From assembly GCA_900546295.1 (NCBI GenBank), contig URCK01000003.1, positions 1 to 64,000 on the forward strand: a stretch of 64,000 nt of DNA, read 5' to 3'. Position numbers and translations under genes: made by a program. Source of the stretch: an uncultured Eubacteriales bacterium. Its GTDB lineage: Bacteria; Bacillota; Clostridia; Oscillospirales; Oscillospiraceae. Below are positions 40,047 to 49,176 of the stretch, in pieces. Within the stretch, counting starts at the first letter, position 1, and every line of letters begins with the position of its first letter. The notes under the pieces are model-generated. The model made no database searches. It was not told the DNA's origin and was given only the letters and a program-made list of their open reading frames with translations.

Positions 40047-41231
40047 ATGGGGAAGATCCGTGATTTTTTAAGCGATGTGGTGCGCCAGTCAGATCTGGTG
40101 CTGCTTGCCCTGTGTGTCGGCTCCACGCTCTACGGCATGGTGCTCATCGCAAGCGCCACGCACTTTCGCGGCACGCTCAAATACGTTGCCATTCAGGGCC
40201 TCGGACTGCTGATCGGCGTGCTTCTGTACTTCTTCTTTTCAGCAGTCGATGTGGGGGAATTGAGCAAAAAATGGAAATGGCTGCTCATCTTCAACTTCGG
40301 CTTCATCCTGCTGCTGCGCACGCCCTTCGGTCTCACGCGAAACGGCAACCGCGCATGGCTCGGCGTGAACGACATCGGCAAAAGTCTTGGCGTTGGTTTT
40401 CTGGAGAATTTCCCCATCACCGTCCAGCCCGCCGAGATCGTGAAGATCACCTTTATCCTCCTGCTTGCGCGCCAGCTTGCGCTCTTGCAGGAAAAACGCG
40501 ACCTGCGCAGCTTTACGAACGTCATCCAGCCCACGGCGCACGCGGGCGCGATGTTCGTGTTCTACTATATCCTCTCCAAGGACGCGGGCAGCGGCCTTGT
40601 CTATCTCTTCGTCTTTTTGTGCATGGCCTTTGCCGCGGGCTTTGCCCTGCGGTGGATCATTCTCGGCATCGGCGGCGCGGTGGGGGGCTTTTTGGCCGCG
40701 TGGAACCTCGGCCTTCTGCGCGGGGACTGGTACGACCGCATCAAGGTCATCCTTGACCACAGCTACCAGCCGGACAAAAAGGGCTTCCAGCAGACACGCG
40801 GTATGCTCGCCCTCGGCTCGGGCAAGCTGACGGGGCAGGGGCTGTTCCATGGCACGCAGACGCAATCATCCGCTAAGTGGAGCCTTCCCGAGCGGCAGAC
40901 GGACTTTATCTTCTGCGTCTGCGGGGAGGAGCTGGGCTTTATCGGCTGCCTTCTCGTCATTGTGCTGCTGCTTGCCATCATCGTCCGCTGCCTCATCGTC
41001 GCGCGCGAAGCGCCGACACGCATGGAGAGCCTCGTGTGCGTCGGCATGGCGGGGATGCTCATCTTCCAGACGATCGCGAACATCGGCATGTGCCTTTTTC
41101 TCATGCCCGTCATCGGCCTGACGCTGCCGTTTTTCAGCTACGGCGGCTCGTCCATCGTCACGCTCTTTGGCGCGATGGGCGTGGTGTCCGGCATCAAGAA
41201 ACGGTCACGGCCGGAGTGGCTCGTTAACTGA
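40047..41231 (+). CDS. rodA: SEDS peptidoglycan polymerase, RodA/FtsW type
   Basis: A 394-residue membrane protein with about ten helices. SEDS signatures are NRAWLGVNDIGKSLGVGF followed by ITVQPAEIVKITFILLLARQ, KDAGSGLVYLFVFL, and the C-terminal FFSYGGSSIVTLFGAMGVV. SEDS proteins polymerise lipid II with a partner class B PBP during elongation or division. Assignment to RodA rather than FtsW is tentative. ATG 40047 follows AAGGAGC by 12 bases; GTG 40041 is an alternative closer to that site. Confidence 0.87.
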   Translation: MGKIRDFLSDVVRQSDLVLLALCVGSTLYGMVLIASATHFRGTLKYVAIQGLGLLIGVLLYFFFSAVDVGELSKKWKWLLIFNFGFILLLRTPFGLTRNGNRAWLGVNDIGKSLGVGFLENFPITVQPAEIVKITFILLLARQLALLQEKRDLRSFTNVIQPTAHAGAMFVFYYILSKDAGSGLVYLFVFLCMAFAAGFALRWIILGIGGAVGGFLAAWNLGLLRGDWYDRIKVILDHSYQPDKKGFQQTRGMLALGSGKLTGQGLFHGTQTQSSAKWSLPERQTDFIFCVCGEELGFIGCLLVIVLLLAIIVRCLIVAREAPTRMESLVCVGMAGMLIFQTIANIGMCLFLMPVIGLTLPFFSYGGSSIVTLFGAMGVVSGIKKRSRPEWLVN

Positions 41232-41240
41232 CACATATAG

Positions 41241-41281
41241 AAAGCGGGCGTATCCTTTAAAAGAAGGGTACGCCCGCTTTT
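41241..41281 (+). terminator. Terminator of rodA
   Basis: AAAGCGGGCGTATCC pairs with GGGTACGCCCGCTTT around an A-rich loop, followed by TG. The U-run is formed by the stem's own TTT. Confidence 0.7.
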
Positions 41282-41365
41282 GCCGCTCAAAGCGCGAAAA
41301 GCTGCATATTTTTGCCCGAAAAACAAACAATAGCATCGCTCAGTTTTTTGGAAGGAGAATGTTCA

Positions 41366-42373
41366 ATGCAAAGAAGAAACGATGCGATCTTCCGGGCACT
41401 GCCGTTTGTGATGGCGCTGCTTTTGCTGCCCCTCGCGCCGATGCAGAGCGCCGAAGCGCTTTTCAGCAGGGCAAAGGAGGAACCGAAGGCTGCCGACGGC
41501 GCGCCGGTGGCGGAGAATATGGAGATATGCGTCTACCGCGGCGTTGCGTATGAGGGCGCGTTCCGCGCGGTGGACAACGAGGGCGGCGCGCTGTGCTTTG
41601 CCATCGCGCACGAACCGAAAAAGGGAACGGTCACGCTGACGGAGGACGGTCTCGGCTTTGTCTATACGCCGCTTGGCAGGCCAGGGAGCGACAGCTTCAC
41701 CTATACGGCGAGCGACGAGGAGGGCAACACCTCGCTGCCCGCGACGGTGAGCGTCACGATCGAGAAGGCAAATTGCGGCGTTTTCTACGCCGACATGGGC
41801 GGCGAGCGCGCGCACACGGCGGCGGTCGATCTTGCCGAGCACGGCGTGTTTGTGGGCGCGAAGATCGGGAATAGCTACTTTTTTGAACCCGAGCGCACGC
41901 TCTCGCGCGGCGAATTTATCGCCATGGCGCTCGCGGCGATGGACGTGAGCGCGGAAGACGTGCAGATGACCGGCTTCTGCGACGATGCGAGCATCCCGAC
42001 CTGGGCAAAGGGCTACGCCGTGAGCGCGCTGAACGCGGGCGTCATTTCCGGCGTCGGCACGCAGGAGGGCGTTGCCTTCCGCGCGAGCGATCTCATCACG
42101 CTCAACGAGGCGGCGGTCGTGCTGAACAGGCTCCTGCGCGTGACGGATGTGGACCTTTCGGACTTCAATGCGTCTGACGCAGAGAGCGCGTGGTGCGCGC
42201 AGGCGGTGGCAAATTTGCAGTCCGTCAGCATCATCGAGAGCGGGCGTTTTTCCGCCGAAGAGATGCGCTCGGGCGTCACACGCGCACAGGCGGCGGAGCT
42301 TTTGAGCGCGGCGATGACGCTCCGGGAGGGGAGCACGCAAAAGGGCGGACTGCTTTCTGGAATTTTCGGCTGA
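41366..42373 (+). CDS. Secreted protein with Ig-like domain and SLH repeats
   Basis: A 335-residue exported protein. After a signal peptide (FRALPFVMALLLLPLAPMQS, cut near residue 31) comes a cadherin/Big-type Ig-like domain (about 45-132; GTVTLTEDGLGFVYTPLGRP, DSFTYTASDEEGNTSLPATV). Then follow about three SLH modules (about 138-325: LSRGEFIAMALAAMDV; WAKGYAVSALNAGVISGVG; VTRAQAAELLSAAM). SLH modules bind pyruvylated wall polymer, so the product likely sits on the cell wall. ATG 41366 has GAAGGAG 8 bases upstream. Confidence 0.87.
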   Translation: MQRRNDAIFRALPFVMALLLLPLAPMQSAEALFSRAKEEPKAADGAPVAENMEICVYRGVAYEGAFRAVDNEGGALCFAIAHEPKKGTVTLTEDGLGFVYTPLGRPGSDSFTYTASDEEGNTSLPATVSVTIEKANCGVFYADMGGERAHTAAVDLAEHGVFVGAKIGNSYFFEPERTLSRGEFIAMALAAMDVSAEDVQMTGFCDDASIPTWAKGYAVSALNAGVISGVGTQEGVAFRASDLITLNEAAVVLNRLLRVTDVDLSDFNASDAESAWCAQAVANLQSVSIIESGRFSAEEMRSGVTRAQAAELLSAAMTLREGSTQKGGLLSGIFG

Positions 42374-42388
42374 GGATAAAAAGCGAAC

Positions 42389-42421
42389 AAAAGGGAACGG
42401 CTTTTCCGCCGTTCTCTTTTG
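42389..42421 (+). terminator. Terminator of the Ig/SLH gene
   Basis: AAAAGGGAACGGC pairs with GCCGTTCTCTTTT around TTTTCC (42389-42420), U-rich right arm. Confidence 0.7.
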
Positions 42422-42422
42422 C

Positions 42423-42451
42423 TTGTAATTGGGAATAAGCTGTGGTAAAGT
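42423..42451 (+). promoter_or_regulatory. Promoter of the ddl-murF operon
   Basis: -35 TTGTAA (42423-42428), 17-base spacer, -10 TAAAGT (42446-42451); an overlapping TATAAA/TATAGT offers alternatives. The ATG is at 42521. Confidence 0.5.
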
Positions 42452-42520
42452 ATAAATTAGTATAGTATGGATCATCGAAGGGCGGCAACGTCCTTTTCAA
42501 AAAATAAGGAGGAAAACGAT

Positions 42521-43573
42521 ATGCGTATCGTTGTTTTAGCAGGTGGACTGAGCATGGAGCGTAATGTTTCGCTCTCGAGCGGCAACAAGATCTGCCGCGC
42601 GCTGCGTTCCCGCGGCCATCAGGCCGTCCTGGTCGATATGTTCATGGGCCTTGAGGACTATGACGGCAGGCTTGATGACATTTTTGACGTGCCGGACGGC
42701 TTCTGCGGCGACTATTCCGTCGCCGAGGCGGAGCCGGATCTTGCCGCCGTGCGCGCAAGCCGCAAGGATCAGAGCCGCAGTATGTTCGGCCCCGGTGTGC
42801 TCGACGTCTGTGCTAAGGCGGACGTCGTGTTTCTTGCCCTGCACGGCACCTGCGGCGAGGATGGCCGCGTGCAGGCGGCCTTTGATCTGCTCGGCATCCC
42901 CTATACCGGCGCGGGATATCTCTCGAGCGCCATCGCGATGGATAAGGATCTCACCAAGCGTCTGGTGTCGGAATATATCATCACCCCGCAGTGGCGCACG
43001 GTGCGCTATACGGCGGATGAGATCGGCAAGCTCGTTTCCGAAACGAAGCTTCCCTGCGTCGTTAAACCCGTGGCCAACGGCTCCTCCGTCGGCGTTTCCA
43101 TCGCGCACACGGGCGCGGAGCTGAAGGCGGCGCTCGAAGCGTGCCTGCAATTCGGCGCGCAGGTCGTGCTTGAGCAGTACATCTCCGGCCGCGAGATCCA
43201 GGTCGGCATCATCGCGGGCAAGGCGCTGCCCTCCATCGAAATTATCCCGAAGGCGGGCTTTTATGACTATGCCAACAAGTATCAGGCGGGCGCGGCGGAG
43301 GAGATCTGCCCCTCTCCCATCCCCGAGGATTGGGAAATGCGCGTGCGCACCGCGACCGAGACGGTCTACCGTCTGATTGGACTGAGCGTTTACTCCCGCG
43401 CGGACTTCATCGTTACACCAGACGGCACGCCCTACTTCCTCGAGATCAACACGCTGCCCGGCATGACGAAGACGAGCCTCCTTCCGCAGGAGGCGGCGGC
43501 GATCGGCATCGGCTACGAGGAGCTGTGCGAGAAGATCGTGGAAGAGTCGCTGAAGCAGAAGAGAGGACTGTAA
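42521..43573 (+). CDS. ddl: D-alanine--D-alanine ligase
   Basis: A 350-residue ATP-grasp ligase that makes D-Ala-D-Ala for the wall. The first motif is GGLSMERNVSLSSG (7-20, E13 and S17 region), then CGEDGRVQAAFDLLGIPYTG, the ATP-lysine segment LPCVVKPVANGSSVGVS, and FLEINTLPGMTKTSLLP as the metal/product site. ATG 42521 has AAGGAGG 9 bases upstream; a longer frame begins at 42467. It directly precedes murF, which uses the dipeptide. Confidence 0.92.
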   Translation: MRIVVLAGGLSMERNVSLSSGNKICRALRSRGHQAVLVDMFMGLEDYDGRLDDIFDVPDGFCGDYSVAEAEPDLAAVRASRKDQSRSMFGPGVLDVCAKADVVFLALHGTCGEDGRVQAAFDLLGIPYTGAGYLSSAIAMDKDLTKRLVSEYIITPQWRTVRYTADEIGKLVSETKLPCVVKPVANGSSVGVSIAHTGAELKAALEACLQFGAQVVLEQYISGREIQVGIIAGKALPSIEIIPKAGFYDYANKYQAGAAEEICPSPIPEDWEMRVRTATETVYRLIGLSVYSRADFIVTPDGTPYFLEINTLPGMTKTSLLPQEAAAIGIGYEELCEKIVEESLKQKRGL

Positions 43574-44923
43574 ATGGAGACCATCACGGTAAAAGAGCTG
43601 CTCGCGGCGACCGGCGGCGAGCTTTTGCAGGGCGATGCGGCGGCGAAGATCTTCGGTGTGAACACCGACAGCCGCACCGTCAAGGCGGGCGAGGTGTTCC
43701 TGCCACTTGCCGGCGAGCGCTTCGACGGGCATGATTACATCGAAAAGGCGCTCTCCGCGGGCGCGGAGGGCTGCCTCTGCGCCCGCGTGCCGGAAACGCT
43801 GCTGCCCGGAAAGTTTTACATCAAGGTGCCTGACACACTGCTTGCGCTCAAGGATCTTGCCGCATGGTATCGCGCGCGGTTCACGATCTCCTTTGTGCAG
43901 GTGACGGGCAGCGTCGGCAAGACGACGACAAAGGAAATGATCGCCTCGGTGCTGGGTGTGAAATTCAACACGCTCAAGACCGCCGCGAACTTCAACAATG
44001 AGATCGGCACGCCGCAGACGCTGCTGGGGCTTTCCTCCAAGCATCAGGCGGCGGTCATCGAAACGGGCATGGACCGCGCGGGGCAGATCCGGTATCTTGG
44101 CGAGATGGTGAAGCCCGACATCGCCGTTATCACGAACGTCGGCGACATGCACATTGAATATCTTGGCTCGCGCGAGAATATTCTGAAGGCCAAGTGCGAG
44201 ATCTTCGAACACCTCAAAAAGGACGGTCTCGCCGTCTTAAACGGCGACGACGAGCTTTTGAACACCGTCTCTCTGCCGCAGAAAACGCTGCGCTGCGGCC
44301 TGTCCGCGCACTGCGATGTCCGCGTGAGCGAGGTCGAGGACCTCGGCATCGACGGCATCCGCTGCACCGTGACGACGGAAAAGGAGCGTTATGCGCTCGC
44401 GATCCCCGCGCCGGGGACGCACATGGTCTACTCCGCGGCGATGGCCGCGGCCATCGCCGAGTATCTTGGCGAAACGAAGGAAGAGATCGAGCGCGGCGTT
44501 GCATCCTACGAGCCGGCGGGTTCACGCATGCACGTTATCGCGCTTTCTGAAAATCGCCGCCTGCTCGACGACTGCTACAACGCAGGGCCGCAGTCGATGG
44601 CGGCGTCGCTGCGCGTTCTGGCGGCGAGCAGCGGAAAAAAAGCCGCCGTCATCGGCGACATGGCCGAGCTTGGCGACCTCACCGAGCGCGCGCACCGCGA
44701 GATCGGCGAGCTCACGAAGGAACTGGGCATCGACACGGTGATCGCAATCGGCGCACGGGCAAAATACTTTACAGAAGGGAACGGCTCTGCACAGTGGTTT
44801 CAGAGCGTGGAGGAGGCAATGGGCGCCATCAAAGCGGCGTTCACGGCGGAGACGGCGATGCTCGTCAAGGCCTCGCACTCCATGCACTTTGAGACCATCG
44901 TGGAAGAGCTGACCAAGGCATGA
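43574..44923 (+). CDS. murF: UDP-MurNAc-tripeptide--D-alanyl-D-alanine ligase
   Basis: A 449-residue Mur ligase that adds D-Ala-D-Ala to the UDP-muramyl tripeptide. It has the N-terminal Mur domain (FGVNTDSRTVKAGEVFLPLA), ATP loop VTGSVGKTTTKEMIA (about 113-127), and the C-terminal GDMAELGDLTERAHREIGEL characteristic of MurF. It abuts ddl with no spacer and overlaps the ABC-F gene by 4 bases, so wall precursor synthesis and the following genes share one transcript. Confidence 0.94.
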   Translation: METITVKELLAATGGELLQGDAAAKIFGVNTDSRTVKAGEVFLPLAGERFDGHDYIEKALSAGAEGCLCARVPETLLPGKFYIKVPDTLLALKDLAAWYRARFTISFVQVTGSVGKTTTKEMIASVLGVKFNTLKTAANFNNEIGTPQTLLGLSSKHQAAVIETGMDRAGQIRYLGEMVKPDIAVITNVGDMHIEYLGSRENILKAKCEIFEHLKKDGLAVLNGDDELLNTVSLPQKTLRCGLSAHCDVRVSEVEDLGIDGIRCTVTTEKERYALAIPAPGTHMVYSAAMAAAIAEYLGETKEEIERGVASYEPAGSRMHVIALSENRRLLDDCYNAGPQSMAASLRVLAASSGKKAAVIGDMAELGDLTERAHREIGELTKELGIDTVIAIGARAKYFTEGNGSAQWFQSVEEAMGAIKAAFTAETAMLVKASHSMHFETIVEELTKA

Positions 44924-46821
44924 TCGACATCAGCGTATCGGGACTTGTGAAGTCCTTTGATCTCGAAAAGAAAATATTGGACGGCATCACCTTTCAGGTC
45001 GATACTGGCGAGCGCGTGGGCCTGCTCGGCAAAAACGGCGCGGGCAAGACGACGCTTTTCCGTATCCTGACGGGAGAGATCGACTACGACGCGGGCGAGG
45101 TGAGCATCGCCTCGGGCCGCAGGCTCGGCCTCATTTCGCAGATCCCCGTGTATCCCGAGGGCTACACGGTCGAGGATGTGCTCAAGAGCGCCTTTTCACG
45201 CATGCAGCGGATGGAGGACGAGATGAACGCCCTCTCCGAGAAAATGGCGAACGGCGACGAGAGCGAGGAGACGCTGCGCCGCTACGGCGAGCTTTCTGCA
45301 AAGTTCGAGGGCCTTGGCGGCTACGACACGGAAACGCCCATCAACAAGGTCGCAAACGGCCTTTCCATCCCGCCGGAGATGCGCGAGCGCCTGTTCGATA
45401 CGCTCTCGGGCGGCGAAAAGACGCGCGTGAACCTCGGCCGCCTCATTTTGGAGGATACGGACATTCTGCTGCTCGACGAGCCGACGAACCACCTCGACCT
45501 GCACGCCATCGAATGGCTGGAGCAGTACCTTTCCACCTTCAAGGGCACGGTCGTCGCCATTTCGCATGACCGCTACTTTTTGGACCGCACCATCACCCGC
45601 GTCATCGAGGTGCTCGACGGCAAGGCGGAGTTCTACAGCGGCAACTACAGCTTCTATGCGGTGGAAAAGGAGCGGCGCTACCTTGAGCGGATGCGCCAAT
45701 ACGAAAAGGAACAGGCCAAGATCGCTCAGCTCGAAAAGAGCGCCGAACAGCTGCGCATGTTCGCCTTCAAGGGCATGGACAAGACCTACCGCCGCGCGCT
45801 GTCGATGGAAAAGCGCATCGAGCGCATGCGCACGACGGACAAGCCCACGAAGGAGAGGGCGCTGAATGTACAGTTCAAGTCGCAGGAATTCTACGGCGAC
45901 GAGGTGTTCGCGCTCAAAAAACTCAAAAAGAGCTTTGACGGGCGTGTGCTCTTCCACGATGTCGATTTGCAGGCGCGCGGCGGCGAGCGCATCGCGCTCA
46001 TCGGCGACAACGGCACGGGCAAGTCGACGCTTATCAAGATGCTCATGGAAGAGGAGTATCCCGACGAGGGCAAGATCAAGTTCGGCCCCTCGGTCAAAAC
46101 GGCGTACCTGCCGCAGATCGTCACCTTCGATGTGCCGGAGCGGAATCTGGTCGACACGATGCTCTACTCCAAGCGCAACATCACGCCGCAGACGGCGCGC
46201 GACCGGTTGGCGGCGTTCCACTTTACGGGCGAAGACGTTTTTAAGAGCGTGAGTGTGCTCTCCGGCGGCGAGCTGAGCCGATTGAAACTCTGCATCTTGA
46301 TGGACGAAGAAGTGAACCTTCTCATCCTTGACGAGCCGACGAACCACCTCGATATCGCGTCGCGCGAGTGGATCGAGGAGGCGGTGGAGAGCTACGACGG
46401 GACGCTTCTCTTCGTCAGCCACGACCGTTATTTCATTAACCGCTTTGCAACGCGCGTGTGGGAGCTTGAAAACGGCGTCATCACGGACTATCCGATGGGC
46501 TTTGCGCGCTACCGGCAGGTCAAGGCGCTGGAGGCACAGAACAAGATCGACCATGCACCAAAGACTGTAAAGGAAAAAACCATTACAGAAAAACCGAAGC
46601 CGAATCGCTCCGCGCAGCAGGCGCGGCGTCAGCTTACCATCTGCGAAAAGGAAATTTCGGCGCAGGAGGCGGCCATCGCGCAGATCGAGCAGCGGCTCGA
46701 GGAGGCCGGCGGCGACTATGAGCGCTACAGCGAAATTTACAAGGAGAAGGAAGCCGCCGAGGAGACGCTCGGCGCGCTGATGGAAAAGTGGGAAACGCTC
46801 GCTGAGCAGGCGGGCGAATGA
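44920..46821 (+). CDS. ABC-F family ribosome-associated ATPase
   Basis: A 633-residue soluble protein with two ABC cassettes and no membrane helices. First: GLLGKNGAGKTTLFRIL, LSGGEKTRVNLGRLILE, LLLDEPTNHLDL. Second: LIGDNGTGKSTLIKML, LSGGELSRLKLCILMD, LILDEPTNHLDI. A charged inter-domain linker (about 245-310) and a C-terminal coiled coil (about 560-630) follow the ABC-F plan. These proteins bind the ribosomal E site to relieve stalled or drug-bound ribosomes; which subgroup is unclear. The operon also holds prfA. Confidence 0.92.
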   Translation: MIDISVSGLVKSFDLEKKILDGITFQVDTGERVGLLGKNGAGKTTLFRILTGEIDYDAGEVSIASGRRLGLISQIPVYPEGYTVEDVLKSAFSRMQRMEDEMNALSEKMANGDESEETLRRYGELSAKFEGLGGYDTETPINKVANGLSIPPEMRERLFDTLSGGEKTRVNLGRLILEDTDILLLDEPTNHLDLHAIEWLEQYLSTFKGTVVAISHDRYFLDRTITRVIEVLDGKAEFYSGNYSFYAVEKERRYLERMRQYEKEQAKIAQLEKSAEQLRMFAFKGMDKTYRRALSMEKRIERMRTTDKPTKERALNVQFKSQEFYGDEVFALKKLKKSFDGRVLFHDVDLQARGGERIALIGDNGTGKSTLIKMLMEEEYPDEGKIKFGPSVKTAYLPQIVTFDVPERNLVDTMLYSKRNITPQTARDRLAAFHFTGEDVFKSVSVLSGGELSRLKLCILMDEEVNLLILDEPTNHLDIASREWIEEAVESYDGTLLFVSHDRYFINRFATRVWELENGVITDYPMGFARYRQVKALEAQNKIDHAPKTVKEKTITEKPKPNRSAQQARRQLTICEKEISAQEAAIAQIEQRLEEAGGDYERYSEIYKEKEAAEETLGALMEKWETLAEQAGE

Positions 46822-46831
46822 GGAACATACC

Positions 46832-47590
46832 ATGAAGAGACAGAAAAGACTGTGGACGGCGGCAGCGGTCTGCGCCGTGCTCGGCGCGACTTGCCGGGCC
46901 GTGCCCGGCATCCGCTTCGCGGGACTGCTTTTTTGGTGCGTGACCGTGCTTTTGATCGTCTTTGCGATGCTCGAGCAGTATAAGGAGCATGCGTGGGCGA
47001 AGTGGGGAAAGCGTGTCCTGCTCGCGCTGGTGTGCGTCGGACTCGCTGCGTTCGTATGGCTTGAGGCGCTCGTCATCCGCGATGCGCACACCGACCCGGA
47101 GGCGGAAAATGCGCAGTGCGTCGTCATCCTCGGCGCGGGTGTGAACGGGACGACACCGTCGCTGATGCTCTCGTCGAGATTGCGCGCGGCGCTCGATTTC
47201 GTTGCCGACAAGCCGGATCTTCCCATCATCTGCTCGGGCGGTCAGGGGCCGGGAGAGGACATCTCCGAGGCCGACTGCATGGCCGACTGGCTCATCGCCC
47301 ATGGTGTGGACGAAAGCCGCATCTACCGCGAGGACAAGTCCACCAGCACGCGGGAGAATTTCGACTTCAGCTATGCGGTCATGGCGGAAAACGGTATCGA
47401 CACAACGGGGACCTTCGCCTTTGTCACAAACGATTACCATATTTACCGGGCGGGGCGCATCGCCGGGACGGATGCTGCCTGCGGCGTAGCGGCGACGCTG
47501 CCGCGCAGCGCGCATTACGATGCTTTGCAGCTCAACTACTATGTGCGGGAGGCCTTTGCCACCGGATGGCTCCTGCTGAGAGGAAAGTGA
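46832..47590 (+). CDS. YdcF/SanA-like DUF218 membrane protein
   Basis: A 252-residue protein with two N-terminal helices (about 27-46 and 58-78) and an extracytoplasmic DUF218 domain: VVILGAGVNGTTPSLMLSSR (about 91-110), CSGGQGPGEDISEADCMADW, and EDKSTSTRENFDFS with the conserved Ser/Thr-Arg-Glu-Asn. Relatives (SanA, ElyC) act in envelope integrity and lipid-carrier metabolism. It sits 10 bases after the ABC-F gene and 2 bases before the flavodoxin gene. Confidence 0.86.
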   Translation: MKRQKRLWTAAAVCAVLGATCRAVPGIRFAGLLFWCVTVLLIVFAMLEQYKEHAWAKWGKRVLLALVCVGLAAFVWLEALVIRDAHTDPEAENAQCVVILGAGVNGTTPSLMLSSRLRAALDFVADKPDLPIICSGGQGPGEDISEADCMADWLIAHGVDESRIYREDKSTSTRENFDFSYAVMAENGIDTTGTFAFVTNDYHIYRAGRIAGTDAACGVAATLPRSAHYDALQLNYYVREAFATGWLLLRGK

Positions 47591-47592
47591 GT

Positions 47593-48090
47593 ATGAACGA
47601 TAATATTTTATGCCTTTACTATTCCCGCACGGGAAACACGAAAAAAGCCATGGAGGAGATCGCCGAAGCGCTGGGATGCGAGTGCCTTGAAATTCACGAC
47701 AAGGTCGAGCGCAGCGGTACGCTGGGCTATCTTCGCTGCTGCTTTGATGCGATGCACAAGCGCACGAGCGCCGTTTCGCGCCCTAAGTGCAAAAAGCCGC
47801 TTTCGGATTACAGGCTCGTCATTCTGGGAACGCCCGTGTGGGCGGGCCGCTGCTCGAGCGTGATCCGCGGCTTTTTGAAGCGCCGCGGCTATGAGATCCA
47901 GAACGCGGCCTACGTCATCACGCACAAGAGCGAGCAGGACTATAAGGACGTCTTCCGCCAGATGGACCTCTATTTGCAGACGCCGCACGTGGCGGAGGTC
48001 TCGCTCTGCCCCGAGTCGGCGGGCTACTACTTCTGGCGCGACCAGTTCATCAAGAACTGCACGGACTTCATGGCGGAGGATAAGAACTGA
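47593..48090 (+). CDS. Flavodoxin-like protein
   Basis: A 165-residue protein with the FMN-phosphate loop LYYSRTGNTKKAMEEIAEAL (about 8-27) and a typical second loop ILGTPVWAGRCSSVIRGFL (about 76-94). It is a soluble electron carrier or FMN-dependent oxidoreductase of unknown partner. GAAAGTGAGT precedes ATG 47593, and its stop overlaps the prfA start by one base (TGATG). Confidence 0.88.
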   Translation: MNDNILCLYYSRTGNTKKAMEEIAEALGCECLEIHDKVERSGTLGYLRCCFDAMHKRTSAVSRPKCKKPLSDYRLVILGTPVWAGRCSSVIRGFLKRRGYEIQNAAYVITHKSEQDYKDVFRQMDLYLQTPHVAEVSLCPESAGYYFWRDQFIKNCTDFMAEDKN

Positions 48091-49160
48091 TGTGGGAGAA
48101 GCTGAAACAGCTTGCGCGCCGCTACGACGAGGTCGGGGAGCTGCTGGAAGTCCCTGAGATCTACGCAGACCCCAAAAAGCTGCGCGCGCTCACGCGCGAG
48201 CAGAAGGAGCTTGAGGGTGTGGTCACGGCCTATCGCGCGTACCTTAAGTGCGAGGATGACATCGCACAGGCGCTGGAGCTTGTATCCGACCCCGAGCTCA
48301 AGGACATGGCGCAGGAGGAATTGAACACTGCCAAGGCGGAAAAGGAACGGCTCTTTGAAGAGCTGCGCATCCTGCTGCTGCCGCGCGACCCGAACGACGA
48401 CAAGAACGTCATCGTTGAAATTCGCGGCGGCGTGGGTGGAGAGGAGAGTGCGCTTTTTGCCGCCGACCTCTACCGGATGTATGCGATGTACGCGGAAAAG
48501 CGCGGCTATCGCGTGGAGCTTTTGAACTACAACGACACGGAGCTGGGCGGTGTAAAGGAAGCTGACTTTATCGTCAGCGGTGACGGGGCGTACTCAAGGT
48601 TCAAGTTTGAATCCGGCGTGCACCGCGTCCAGCGCGTGCCGGAAACCGAGTCCGGCGGGCGCGTGCACACCTCGACTGCGACGGTCGCCGTGCTGCCGGA
48701 GATGGAGGAGGTCGATGTTGACCTTCGTCCTGAGGACATCGAAATGCAGGTCTATCGCGCGTCCGGCGCGGGCGGCCAGCACGTCAACAAGACGAGCTCC
48801 GCCGTGCGCCTCATCCATAAGCCGACGGGCATCGTCGTTTCCTGTCAGGAAGAGCGCTCCCAGCTCCAGAACCGCGCGAAGTGCATGGCGATGCTCGCAA
48901 GCAAGCTCTATGAGGCCGAGCGCGAGCGCGTGGAGGGTGCGATCACGAGCGAGCGCCGCGCGCAGGTCGGCAGCGGCATGCGCAACGAGCGCATCCGCAC
49001 CTACAACTTCCCGCAGAACCGCGTGACCGACCACCGGCTGACGGGCGAAAATAAGAATTTCAACATCAGCGCCGTGATGAACGGCGACCTTGACCCCATC
49101 ATCGACGCGCTGACGATGCAGGAGCAGGCGGAAAAGCTGCGCGAGAGCAGCGAAGCTTAA
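48090..49160 (+). CDS. prfA: Peptide chain release factor 1
   Basis: A 356-residue class I release factor that ends translation at UAA and UAG. The GGQ motif is in RASGAGGQHVNKTSSAVRLI (about 225-244). The recognition segment just before it should be PxT-type: here the stretch GVHRVQRVPETESGGRVHTS carries PET, the RF1 version, at about 187-189. Length is typical of RF1. It lies amid wall and cofactor genes, an arrangement with the Sua5 gene seen in other Firmicutes. Confidence 0.94.
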   Translation: MWEKLKQLARRYDEVGELLEVPEIYADPKKLRALTREQKELEGVVTAYRAYLKCEDDIAQALELVSDPELKDMAQEELNTAKAEKERLFEELRILLLPRDPNDDKNVIVEIRGGVGGEESALFAADLYRMYAMYAEKRGYRVELLNYNDTELGGVKEADFIVSGDGAYSRFKFESGVHRVQRVPETESGGRVHTSTATVAVLPEMEEVDVDLRPEDIEMQVYRASGAGGQHVNKTSSAVRLIHKPTGIVVSCQEERSQLQNRAKCMAMLASKLYEAERERVEGAITSERRAQVGSGMRNERIRTYNFPQNRVTDHRLTGENKNFNISAVMNGDLDPIIDALTMQEQAEKLRESSEA

Positions 49161-49176
49161 GAAAGAAGAGAGAGCA